DNA from: an uncultured Collinsella sp.
GTDB lineage: Bacteria; Actinomycetota; Coriobacteriia; Coriobacteriales; Coriobacteriaceae
Direction: 5' to 3'
Assembly: GCA_959027945.1 (NCBI GenBank)
Contig: CAUFRO010000062.1
Location: 1-6,844 of the forward strand
Length of the DNA stretch: 6,844 bases
The notes beneath the pieces are model-generated. The model was not told where the DNA came from and ran no database searches. It saw only the letters and a list, made by a program, of their open reading frames with translations. The translations under genes and the position numbers were made by a program. This document shows positions 1 through 6,763 of this stretch, one piece after another. The first letter of the stretch is position 1. Each line of letters opens with the position of its first letter.

Positions 1-341
1 GCAACGAGCATGACAGCATTGGAGCCCCAAAACGAGGGCAGAATCTCGTCCTCGCGCTCGGCAAACAACATATCAGCCAAAAAGCGCGTGACCGGCATGG
101 AGAAAAAGCTCGTGAGCGTAAGCGAGGCCAGCAGTGTGTAGGTCACCATGCACACCAGCAGATCCTGGTTGGCACGGCCCACACCCCACAGACTGCACAG
201 CACCAAGATACCCACCTGGAGCAGCACGCCCAACAGCATGGGGCCCGTGCACACAATGCCGGCGTAGCCGTAAGCGCGCATCGTGGCAAACAGGCCCTTG
301 CGCCTAAACAGGCGCTTGAGCTCAAAACCGATTCCGGCCAC
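1..341 (-). CDS. pelG: PelG, MATE/Wzx-like polysaccharide transporter (5' part, runs off the left edge)
   Basis: PelG is the polytopic inner-membrane component of the Pel synthase and is thought to carry the growing glycan across the membrane together with PelF, PelD and PelE. The first 113 codons are in the window and stay open to the left edge. The protein begins MAGIGFELKRLFRRKG and continues with RAYGYAGIVCTGPM, which is the characteristic PelG N-terminus. Hydrophobic stretches at about residues 25-54 and 67-85 are its first membrane helices, and further polar and hydrophobic sequence (AEREDEILPSFWGSN) follows. The start is GTG at 341-339, three bases after the pelF stop codon, preceded at 8 bases by a purine-rich AGGGGGA. 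No ATG lies near enough upstream to compete. A 75-residue reading in another frame over the same DNA is a shadow. The family assignment is strong; full length and the remaining helices cannot be judged. Confidence 0.9.
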   Translation of the reverse strand, partial: MAGIGFELKRLFRRKGLFATMRAYGYAGIVCTGPMLLGVLLQVGILVLCSLWGVGRANQDLLVCMVTYTLLASLTLTSFFSMPVTRFLADMLFAEREDEILPSFWGSNAVMLV

Positions 342-344
342 CGG

Positions 345-1772
345 CTACTCCCCCTCTCTGGGCAGGTCAAACGCTTGCGCCGTCACGTCGTACAGCGCGC
401 GATAGTTGGCGAGCATCTGCTCGTGCAAAAAGTACGTGGCAACGCGACGCTGGCCTCGTTCCCCCATCTCAATGCGACGGGCGCGGCTTGTGCACATGCG
501 TTCCATGGCATCGGCCAAGCCCTTGCGATACATAGGCGGCGTCACAAAACCTGCCACGCCAAAGTCATCGCCCGGAGCGCCTTCGAGAAGCTCGCGACAG
601 CAGCCCACCTCGGTCGTCACGCAGGGACGACACGCGGCAAGCGACTCCAGCACGCTGAGCGGCTGGCCCTCGGAGATGCTCGTCAAAATGGTAAAGTCGA
701 GCTTTTCCATGTACTCGACCACGTTGACGCGGCCGGTAAAGATCAGGTCGCGCACGCCCAGGGTTTCGACCAGCGCGTGGCACTCGGCGCCGTACTCCTC
801 GTCGTCCACGCCGCCCATGATGTGCAGGCGCACCTTGGGCAGGCGCTCGTGCAGCTCAAAGAAGGCATAGATCATGGTCTTAACATCCTTGATGGGCGCC
901 AGGCGCACCACCGCGCCAATGTCCACCCAGCCGTCATCGGTCTTTAAGGGAATATCCTTAAAGCGATCGAACTGGATGCCGTTGGGGATGACCAGGCATT
1001 TGTCCGCATCGCAGCCCATATCAATCTGCGTCTTGCGGGCGTTATGGAACAAACTCGTCACGCGGAAGGCGCGGCGGTAGATCTCCTCCGAAAGCAGGTA
1101 GAAAAAGCGAATCCAGCGGTCCTTAAACGACGGCACCACCCAATCGGCGCGAATGATCTCTTCCTCGCGCTCGCGGGTATAGATGCCATGCTCGGTCAGC
1201 AGCACCGGCGCATGGGAAACGCTTGAGCCCAGGCAGGCGAGCAGGCCACCGTAGCCGGTCGAGATGGCATGGTACACATCGGCCACCGGCACCTCGCTGC
1301 CCAACAGGTAGAGCACGGGCAGCAACATGGAGCGCATGGTGTGGAATGCATCGGCAAAGGGCGTGTAGGGATACTCGGCCAGGCACACGTCGCGAAAGAT
1401 ATCCATAAACGTGCGACTCTGCAAAAACGAGAGCGGATGCACGCGACGGCGGTGAAAGATATCGAATAACACGTCCCAGTCCGGATTGGAGAGCGACACC
1501 AGACGGCGTAGCGCCTCGCACTCACGGTCGTTAAAACTGGCTTCATGTTGCTCGCCCGAAAGCCGCAGGGCATCGTCCAGGAACACCTCGTGCACCTCGA
1601 CCACGTTGCCGGGCAGCTCGTAGACAAACTTGCCACGGTCGGCAGCATGCGCGCCGATCACCCACAGCACAAACTCGTGCTCGGGCATGGCCGTAATGTA
1701 ACCATGCATCCAGGTAGATACGCCGCCGTGCACATAGGGGTAGCAACCCTCGAGTACCAAGCAGATTCTCAT
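345..1772 (-). CDS. pelF: PelF, family 4 (GT-B) glycosyltransferase of the Pel synthase
   Basis: PelF is the cytosolic glycosyltransferase that polymerises Pel; in characterised systems it uses UDP-N-acetylhexosamine. The 475-residue length is normal for the family. The N-terminal Rossmann half starts MRICLVLEGCYPYVHGG, with the glycine-rich acceptor loop near residues 9-17. A PelF-like TEHGIYTRERE stretch lies at residues 193-203. The C-terminal donor-binding half has R290 and K295 (VVRLAPIKD), the usual phosphate-binding Arg/Lys of GT4 enzymes. It also has the E-x7-E motif at E368 and E376 within SEGQPLSVLE. No membrane segment is visible, so it should be recruited by PelD, PelE and PelG. 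The ATG overlaps the stop of the preceding gene as ATGA, and AAGGAGGG at 1789-1782 lies 9 bases upstream. The stop is TAG. All expected catalytic features are present, and nothing suggests truncation. Confidence 0.95.
   Translation of the reverse strand: MRICLVLEGCYPYVHGGVSTWMHGYITAMPEHEFVLWVIGAHAADRGKFVYELPGNVVEVHEVFLDDALRLSGEQHEASFNDRECEALRRLVSLSNPDWDVLFDIFHRRRVHPLSFLQSRTFMDIFRDVCLAEYPYTPFADAFHTMRSMLLPVLYLLGSEVPVADVYHAISTGYGGLLACLGSSVSHAPVLLTEHGIYTREREEEIIRADWVVPSFKDRWIRFFYLLSEEIYRRAFRVTSLFHNARKTQIDMGCDADKCLVIPNGIQFDRFKDIPLKTDDGWVDIGAVVRLAPIKDVKTMIYAFFELHERLPKVRLHIMGGVDDEEYGAECHALVETLGVRDLIFTGRVNVVEYMEKLDFTILTSISEGQPLSVLESLAACRPCVTTEVGCCRELLEGAPGDDFGVAGFVTPPMYRKGLADAMERMCTSRARRIEMGERGQRRVATYFLHEQMLANYRALYDVTAQAFDLPREGE
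348..358 (-). promoter_or_regulatory. Ribosome binding site of pelG (GTG start)
   Basis: GAGAGGGGGAG on the minus strand, within the end of pelF. The G-run ends 8 bases before GTG at 341, which supports that codon as the PelG start. Confidence 0.6.
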
Positions 1773-3649
1773 TTATCGCCACCCTCCTTGCGCTCGATCG
1801 TCACGGTCTTATCATTTGCCTTGAGCAGATACAGATTGCCCGTAAGGTGCGTCAGTTCGCCACCCGTCACCGCACCCGGCTCGCCATTATTGGCGCGGAA
1901 CATGAGCCACGCCTCGTCGTGGAAATTGCCCAGGCTGAGCGTCCAGGCATCCGCGCTGGTATCAACGCTCACCGTCACGGACGAAAAACGCTGGATGGCA
2001 CCGGAGCACTCCGACACCGTCTGGTGCCGCAGGTCGGGCGCGGATTTGGTAAGCCACTCCAGGAAGTCGACCAGGCCGCCCTTGTAGACCTCCCAGCCCT
2101 CCTTGGCTCCGCGATCGGGGTCCAAAAGGTCGTCCGGGTGCATAAAGTGCGTGCTCACGTAGTGCATGTTGAGCTCGGACACGGCTGCCAGGCGCATATA
2201 GGAATCGTCGACCATGCCGCCCGAAACAATACGTGGCTGCTCCACAATGCCATCGCTCGCCACGCCAAACTCCTGCACGTACGGCAGGTCGGTGCCGTCC
2301 TCAAAGTACGTACTGGCAATGGTCTTAATTCGCGGAACATCGGTACCGATAAGCTTGCGCGCGCGGGCCGAAAGGATATTCGACGGCGGCACGTAAACCG
2401 AGCCGTGCGCGTTGGGCAGGACCTCGTCCTGAAACGCGATAAGTTCGTTGAGCGAAGCGACGAGCGTCTCTTTGTTCTTCCAGGTCTTGTAGTCGTACAG
2501 CGTGCCGTAGTCGGTGTCCCAGAGCGCCAGAGGCTGATGGTTGTAGCCGTGAAAGCCAAGCTCGCCGCCCATCTGCAGCAGCATGCCGCCAAAATAGCGG
2601 AACTGCGTGGTATCGGGTTGGCGCGCGGGCTCGATCTGGTTGACCGCGTCCTCGTAGTTTTCGATCATCACGCCGGTATAGCGAATGCCGTATTTTTGCG
2701 CGAGCTTTTGCAGGTCGGGCCACCAGACCTTGGTGTAAAAATCCGCAATGGAAAGGCCGTAGTCACGCTTGATATAGGTACCATCGCCCGAGGGCACGGG
2801 GCTAGGAAAGTCGTCCAAATAGAACACGGCGCTGTTGATGACCGGATAGGCCGTGGTAACACCTAGCAGACTGATCGCCGCGGCGTAAAAGCCACGCATG
2901 ACCTTGTCATAGATACCGATATTGCATACCACGGTGCGCCCGCTACCGCAGTCATTCGACCAAATGAGCGGGGCGCCCGCATCGCCGGTCATAGCCCACA
3001 CACGAGCCGTCTCGCGCAGCGATACCGAAAGCGACGAATCAAAGGGGTCCGAGAGCTCGTAGCGCTCTCCCCCGCCCAGCATAAAGTCCTCGCTCGGCAC
3101 AATGCTTTCGGCTTTTACATAGTCATATCCGGCCGATTCAATGCCAAGCTTGGAGGCAATCACTTGCAGATAGCTCGAGTTATCCGGCGGCATGGCGAGC
3201 ATAAGCGAACCGCCGGCGCTCACCCAACTCATAATGTCGGTCAGGTGCGTACCGAGCCCATCGAGCGACGGCATGAGCAAAATCACGCGATCGAAGGAGG
3301 TCAGCGAGGGAATGGCATCCGCGCCATCCAGGGCAAGGTCAACGTCGCGGTGCGCGATCTTCATGTCGAGCAGGATCTGGTCGAACTGCTCCTTTACGTC
3401 CTCGACGCCCGCTTGATCGGAATCGGTAATGACCAGGCACGTGGGCTTTTGGCCAAAGATTGCCGAGGAGGCAGGCACCGCATCGTTGGCGGCAAGCATC
3501 CCCAGCTTATGCTGACCCGCACTGTACTGCACGCCGGCACGTTCCACCAGCAGCACGGCGGCCATGGCAATAAAGACCGCCCACACCACGAGGAGTCCCA
3601 TCCAACGAAAGCGGACTGCACGGTCGCGGATATGTTGCGCCACGCTCAT
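1769..3649 (-). CDS. DUF2194 family membrane-anchored polysaccharide deacetylase-like protein of the Pel operon
   Basis: This 626-residue protein sits where Gram-negative operons carry PelA and probably modifies the exported Pel chain, most likely by deacetylation. A single membrane anchor at about residues 15-35 follows a basic N-terminus (RDRAVRFRW), so the bulk should be extracellular. Residues 66-265 look like a Rossmann or class I GATase-like domain (FDRVILLMP, SWVSAGGSLML). Residues 275-510 resemble a NodB-type deacetylase, with FYLDDFPSP (D279, D280), FHGYNH (H367, H371), YVPPSN at 419-424 and YVSTHFMHPDD (H501, H504). The tail at about 552-620 is beta-rich. The Arg of the usual RxPY motif is absent. 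The start is ATG at 3649, overlapping the pelE stop as ATGA with GGGGAGGAGG just upstream; a TTG at 3673 in the same frame is less likely. No glycoside hydrolase domain of the PelA type is visible. Family membership is confident from memory of DUF2194; activity is inferred. Confidence 0.85.
   Translation of the reverse strand: MSVAQHIRDRAVRFRWMGLLVVWAVFIAMAAVLLVERAGVQYSAGQHKLGMLAANDAVPASSAIFGQKPTCLVITDSDQAGVEDVKEQFDQILLDMKIAHRDVDLALDGADAIPSLTSFDRVILLMPSLDGLGTHLTDIMSWVSAGGSLMLAMPPDNSSYLQVIASKLGIESAGYDYVKAESIVPSEDFMLGGGERYELSDPFDSSLSVSLRETARVWAMTGDAGAPLIWSNDCGSGRTVVCNIGIYDKVMRGFYAAAISLLGVTTAYPVINSAVFYLDDFPSPVPSGDGTYIKRDYGLSIADFYTKVWWPDLQKLAQKYGIRYTGVMIENYEDAVNQIEPARQPDTTQFRYFGGMLLQMGGELGFHGYNHQPLALWDTDYGTLYDYKTWKNKETLVASLNELIAFQDEVLPNAHGSVYVPPSNILSARARKLIGTDVPRIKTIASTYFEDGTDLPYVQEFGVASDGIVEQPRIVSGGMVDDSYMRLAAVSELNMHYVSTHFMHPDDLLDPDRGAKEGWEVYKGGLVDFLEWLTKSAPDLRHQTVSECSGAIQRFSSVTVSVDTSADAWTLSLGNFHDEAWLMFRANNGEPGAVTGGELTHLTGNLYLLKANDKTVTIERKEGGDK
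1782..1789 (-). promoter_or_regulatory. Ribosome binding site of pelF
   Basis: AAGGAGGG on the minus strand lies 9 bases before the ATG at 1772, inside the last codons of the DUF2194 gene (the ones for its Lys-Glu-Gly-Gly tail). Confidence 0.7.
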
Positions 3650-4551
3650 CCGACCTCCTCCCCGTCGCGCCAAAACGCCAACTTTTCGCGGTTGTCGGCG
3701 CTCAAATACACATGTTGCTTGTCAATCGCATCGATCACACGGTGAACCTCGTCACCGTCGCGGCGCATCACGGCCAGGCGCAGGCAAAGCATCCAAACCT
3801 CCTGCTCCTCGGGCACGTCGAGCACCAGCTGGTCGGTCACGGCCTGCGCTTCGTCGATCTGTCCGACATCGGCCAGCGCCGTCGCGTATCGAATGCGCAG
3901 CTCAAGAGTATCCTCGCGCTCGCAGCGACGCGCAAGCAGGCGCGCGTACTGTTGGCGCTGAATCTGAGCCACGCGCCCCTCAGCCAAGCCTGAGCCCAAG
4001 TATTCACCAAGAAAATCGCAGTATTCGTTGAGGTTTTGCGCGCTCGGGTCCGTCTTAAAGGCACGCTCCAGCTGCTGCAGTTTAAGGTCGGACTCCTTGG
4101 AGATCTGCGCCACCGCCGTCGCGGCATAGTGCGCCACCTCAACGTCGTCGTTAAGCTTAGCCGCCTGCAACTGCGCCAGGTACGCGTCGGGCTCCTCGGT
4201 GAGCATGGAGAGCATTAGGCGGCGCCGGTATGCCGGGTCGTTGACGATGAGCGCCTCCTCGAGCGGCACTACGCCTGCATCGTCCTCACCACTCGGTACC
4301 GACATACTGCGATGGAGCTCGTCGTTGAAGCGCAGCGACTCCAGCGCAGACTCTTTCAGCCCCTCGCCAAACACCGCGCTGCGGACCGATAGCAGAACCA
4401 CCAGCAACGGGCCCCACAGCGGCACCAGCACTATCACAGCCAGCATGTGCCCGCGCACCGGCAGCAGGCCCAACTTCATGAGCGTCCACAGCATCAGGCA
4501 AACCAGCGCATGAATCAGCAGCAAGACGGCAGCAACGACAAGCGAGATCAA
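3646..4551 (-). CDS. pelE: PelE, membrane-anchored helical-repeat (TPR-like) subunit of the Pel synthase
   Basis: PelE is an inner-membrane scaffold that binds PelD and links it to PelF and PelG. This 301-residue product has two hydrophobic segments at about residues 3-24 and 36-57, then a long soluble, alpha-helical region. That region is rich in Ala, Leu and charged residues and reads as degenerate tetratricopeptide-like helices. Examples are DDVEVAHYAATAVAQI (135-150), TLELRIRYATALADVG (215-230) and an EEQEVWMLCLRLAV helix (248-261). Two membrane helices plus TPR-like repeats, and a place directly after pelD, are what define PelE; the sequence itself is poorly conserved in the family. The start is TTG at 4551-4549, overlapping the pelD TGA as TTGA. 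A GAGGGGGG at 4565-4558 lies 6 bases upstream, and the next in-frame Met (residue 20) would destroy the first membrane helix. The size is close to known PelE proteins. Assignment rests on topology and synteny more than on motifs. Confidence 0.82.
   Translation of the reverse strand: MISLVVAAVLLLIHALVCLMLWTLMKLGLLPVRGHMLAVIVLVPLWGPLLVVLLSVRSAVFGEGLKESALESLRFNDELHRSMSVPSGEDDAGVVPLEEALIVNDPAYRRRLMLSMLTEEPDAYLAQLQAAKLNDDVEVAHYAATAVAQISKESDLKLQQLERAFKTDPSAQNLNEYCDFLGEYLGSGLAEGRVAQIQRQQYARLLARRCEREDTLELRIRYATALADVGQIDEAQAVTDQLVLDVPEEQEVWMLCLRLAVMRRDGDEVHRVIDAIDKQHVYLSADNREKLAFWRDGEEVG
3654..3663 (-). promoter_or_regulatory. Ribosome binding site that fixes the start of the DUF2194 gene
   Basis: GGGGAGGAGG on the minus strand has one GGAGG core (3661-3657) 7 bases before the ATG at 3649. 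The longer in-frame reading from TTG at 3673 would place this site inside the coding region, so the shorter 626-residue product is preferred. Confidence 0.75.
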
Positions 4552-6686
4552 GCGGCACCCCCCTCACCGTCACCGGTGTAAGAGATATGCTGCAGCAACG
4601 CCACGATGTCCTCGCCATCGACGGGCTCCACCGCAATCTGCTTTGCGCTCAGGCGCTCGCGGATAATGGGAAGATCGCACGCCTTTGCCTGGCGCATAAG
4701 CAGGTAGAGCACGTCGCCGTCGACCAAGCCCGCCGCGTCGCTCTCGCGGATTGCCGACCCAATTGCGCCCACCAGCTCGCCGACAGGCTCCATGCCCGGT
4801 ACCACGCGCAGGAGCAAAAAACTCCCCATCTTGCTATCTGCCAGCGCCTGCGCCGCCGCGAGCTCTTGGCCAAAGGCAGCCTGCTTGAGCACGCAAGTGC
4901 CGTCAACGCAGCGTTTATCCTGCGCCACCGCCTCATAGTCAAAGGCACGGCCCAGCGCGCTTTCGACCAGGCCGCACAAGATGCGGAACAGGTTTTGATA
5001 ATAGAGGGTCATTTGGTTTTCGGCCGCACGACGCACAAAGATCAACACGGCGGGTGCCCCGTCGCGCTCGATCGCGTATCCAAACATGGGAAGCCCCGGC
5101 GTCAGCTCGCGGTTCACCCACAGGTTCGAACGACCCCCGTCGCCCAAAAGAGGTGCAAGCTGCTCAAGCGTGAGCGAACGTGCGGCATCTTCGGCAATCG
5201 CGGGACTTGCTGCCACCAGGCGTGCAAATGCCCCGCCCGAAACATGGTAGATCGCAACCGAATCGTTCTCGAGGATCTCGCCCAGAAGCTCACAGCACTT
5301 GCGATAGATGTCGCGTGGGTTGAATACGTCGAGCTCCTGCGTCACGGCAAAGATCTTGCCAAAGCTGTCGTGGCGACCCACGATCTGGCGCCTGTACGCG
5401 CGCTTGTCCTCGATCGCGTCGTGGTAGAGCTGCGTAAGGAACGTATTGCGGTTGCGCACGAGCTCGTTTTGATCGCGCTCCGCCCTAATGGCTTCACTGC
5501 TGCGCAGCTGCACATAGCCGCACACGGCACCCACCACAAAGTACGCAATAAACGGCAGCCAGTTGGACGGCTCGTAGAACAGGCCCTGAAAGGTATAGCC
5601 GTACTGAGTAAAGTAACTCGCGGCCAAACCCACCGACGCCAGCAGCGCCGCAACCAGGCCAAAGTCCAAGCCATACAGCGTGCCGATCAACACCACGAAG
5701 AGCAGGCGATAATCGAGCACGTTGAGCTGGGCCGATTGGGAGAACAAATGCTCCAGTACCTCGAACAGAACCCAGGCAACGCCCGTCTCTAGGCATTTAA
5801 TAGGCAGCGTGCACATCTGGATGCGGTCGATGGCGGCGCGCAAGGGGTTGACCTTCTTTGCGCGGCCAGCATCCCAACGCGCTTGAATGGTCGAAAGATC
5901 GCGCAGCAAGTCATAGCGCTGAAACCAGCCATAACGTACGCGAACGACGTCACTGACGGGCAGGGCGAAGCCGGCAGAATCGCCATAGGCAACTGAAAGC
6001 CCTGGGAACAGCGCCTTGAGGGCCTCGCCCACCTCACCTGACGCGTGATGGAAGGTATCGGCAACGTCGAGCGTCTCAAAGTTACCATCCCAGCTATCGA
6101 AGATGCGGCGCACCAGCACCGCAAGCTCCTCGGCACACAGCAGGGGAAACGCCGCATCCTCCGCGCCCTGCAGAGCAACCGATCCAGTTGAGCACGCATC
6201 GAACAACGGCACCAAAAACGGATCTTCCAGCGCGGCGGAGGCAGTGTACAGGAAGGGCACGCGCAGGATCTTGGTCTGAACGCCCTCGCGAGCAGCGTAG
6301 TAGCGGCACAGGTCGTTGCCTGCGTGCGCGATAATGCCCTTGCCCGTTCGCCCCGCAGCATCGGCGGCACCCTCGGCACCCGCGGGCCCCGCTAAATACA
6401 GCAGTTGGACCCGGCGACCCGCGCACGCACGAAAGACCGAGCGCAGCGTCTCGATATCGCCCACGGTATCGGTATGCGGGGTAAGGTAATTGGATAGGTA
6501 GACCACGCGGTCGAACTCGTAGGCCTGATCCAGGTGTTGCAGAAGCTCTTTCCACGAGGCATGGGGCGATGACTCGTCGCGGTGCGCTTCCGCGGCAGCG
6601 ACGACCTGGACATGGTCCCCGGGGAACGCCTTGGCACAAAAGTCATCGTCAACATATGCGGTGTTGCCAACAACCAGCACCTCCAT
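4548..6686 (-). CDS. pelD: PelD with an N-terminal SDR-like domain; GAF plus degenerate GGDEF c-di-GMP receptor
   Basis: PelD is the inner-membrane receptor that switches on Pel synthesis when it binds c-di-GMP. This 712-residue protein is much longer than classical PelD (about 450 residues). Residues 1-290 form an additional domain resembling an extended short-chain dehydrogenase or epimerase: a first beta strand MEVLVVGN, FDRVVYLSN near 58-66, and KILRVPFLY at 139-147. The glycine-rich nucleotide loop and the YxxxK catalytic pair are not recognisable. About four membrane helices follow (roughly 300-318, 324-340, 341-358 and 377-394), then a charged helical or coiled-coil linker (396-440). 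A GAF-like domain spans 445-582 and a degenerate GGDEF domain about 600-700. The GGDEF signature reads VDGDVL, but RESD (R647, D650) sits exactly where the inhibitory-site RxxD belongs, and R678 is a candidate third ligand. First gene of the operon, with AGGGGAGGGG centred about 10 bases before the ATG. Confidence 0.9.
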   Translation of the reverse strand: MEVLVVGNTAYVDDDFCAKAFPGDHVQVVAAAEAHRDESSPHASWKELLQHLDQAYEFDRVVYLSNYLTPHTDTVGDIETLRSVFRACAGRRVQLLYLAGPAGAEGAADAAGRTGKGIIAHAGNDLCRYYAAREGVQTKILRVPFLYTASAALEDPFLVPLFDACSTGSVALQGAEDAAFPLLCAEELAVLVRRIFDSWDGNFETLDVADTFHHASGEVGEALKALFPGLSVAYGDSAGFALPVSDVVRVRYGWFQRYDLLRDLSTIQARWDAGRAKKVNPLRAAIDRIQMCTLPIKCLETGVAWVLFEVLEHLFSQSAQLNVLDYRLLFVVLIGTLYGLDFGLVAALLASVGLAASYFTQYGYTFQGLFYEPSNWLPFIAYFVVGAVCGYVQLRSSEAIRAERDQNELVRNRNTFLTQLYHDAIEDKRAYRRQIVGRHDSFGKIFAVTQELDVFNPRDIYRKCCELLGEILENDSVAIYHVSGGAFARLVAASPAIAEDAARSLTLEQLAPLLGDGGRSNLWVNRELTPGLPMFGYAIERDGAPAVLIFVRRAAENQMTLYYQNLFRILCGLVESALGRAFDYEAVAQDKRCVDGTCVLKQAAFGQELAAAQALADSKMGSFLLLRVVPGMEPVGELVGAIGSAIRESDAAGLVDGDVLYLLMRQAKACDLPIIRERLSAKQIAVEPVDGEDIVALLQHISYTGDGEGGAA
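4558..4566 (-). promoter_or_regulatory. Ribosome binding site that supports the TTG start of pelE
   Basis: TGAGGGGGG on the minus strand ends 6 bases before TTG at 4551. It lies within the last codons of pelD, so pelE translation is likely coupled to termination of pelD at the TTGA overlap. Confidence 0.6.
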
Positions 6687-6692
6687 GGCGCA

Positions 6693-6702
6693 CCCCTCCC
6701 CT
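6693..6702 (-). promoter_or_regulatory. Strong ribosome binding site of pelD
   Basis: The minus strand reads AGGGGAGGGG, with its GGAGG core (6699-6695) ending 8 bases before the ATG at 6686. It supports that ATG as the operon's first start codon. Confidence 0.75.
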
Positions 6703-6713
6703 AAAATCCACTT

Positions 6714-6749
6714 TAGTCATAGTCAAACATGCGTATTTTACGCTGTCAA
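6714..6749 (-). promoter_or_regulatory. Candidate promoter of the pel operon
   Basis: The minus strand carries a perfect consensus -35 hexamer TTGACA at 6749-6744, about 58 bases before the pelD start. No good -10 hexamer follows at 17 bases: that position reads TTGACT, which matches TATAAT at only three positions. The best weak match, TATGAC at 6721-6716, is 22 bases away. The -35 box may therefore be accidental, or the promoter may need an activator. It is the only promoter-like site I can see upstream of the operon. Confidence 0.35.
6731..6743. repeat. Perfect palindrome GCGTA-TTT-TACGC in the pel leader, a possible operator
   Basis: Two 5-base arms separated by three bases, lying directly against the TTGACA box on the minus strand, inside what would be the promoter spacer. 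With one bulged base the symmetry extends outward to ACA/TGT. A site here could bind a dimeric regulator, but a symmetry of this length can also occur by chance. Confidence 0.4.
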
Positions 6750-6763
6750 CGCGAGCCAGAGCA

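Noticed and set aside
143..370. 75-codon minus-strand frame over the pelF/pelG junction
   Set aside because: The same strand carries the clear PelG N-terminus in a different frame; the 75-codon product is Cys/Trp/Ala-rich and matches nothing.
1847..2866. Plus-strand open frame of 339 codons opposite the DUF2194 gene
   Set aside because: It lies antisense to the deacetylase-like domain, has a His/Arg/Val-rich composition and no family motifs, so it is a codon-bias shadow.
3650..3673. Eight-residue N-terminal extension of the DUF2194 protein from a TTG at 3673
   Set aside because: The ATG at 3649 has a better placed Shine-Dalgarno site and a four-base overlap with pelE like its neighbours; the extension would contain the ribosome binding site.
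4587..5792. Plus-strand open frame of 401 codons opposite pelD
   Set aside because: It is fully antisense to the well-supported PelD membrane, GAF and GGDEF regions. Its translation is rich in His, Arg and Gln with no recognisable domain, typical of a shadow frame in GC-rich DNA.
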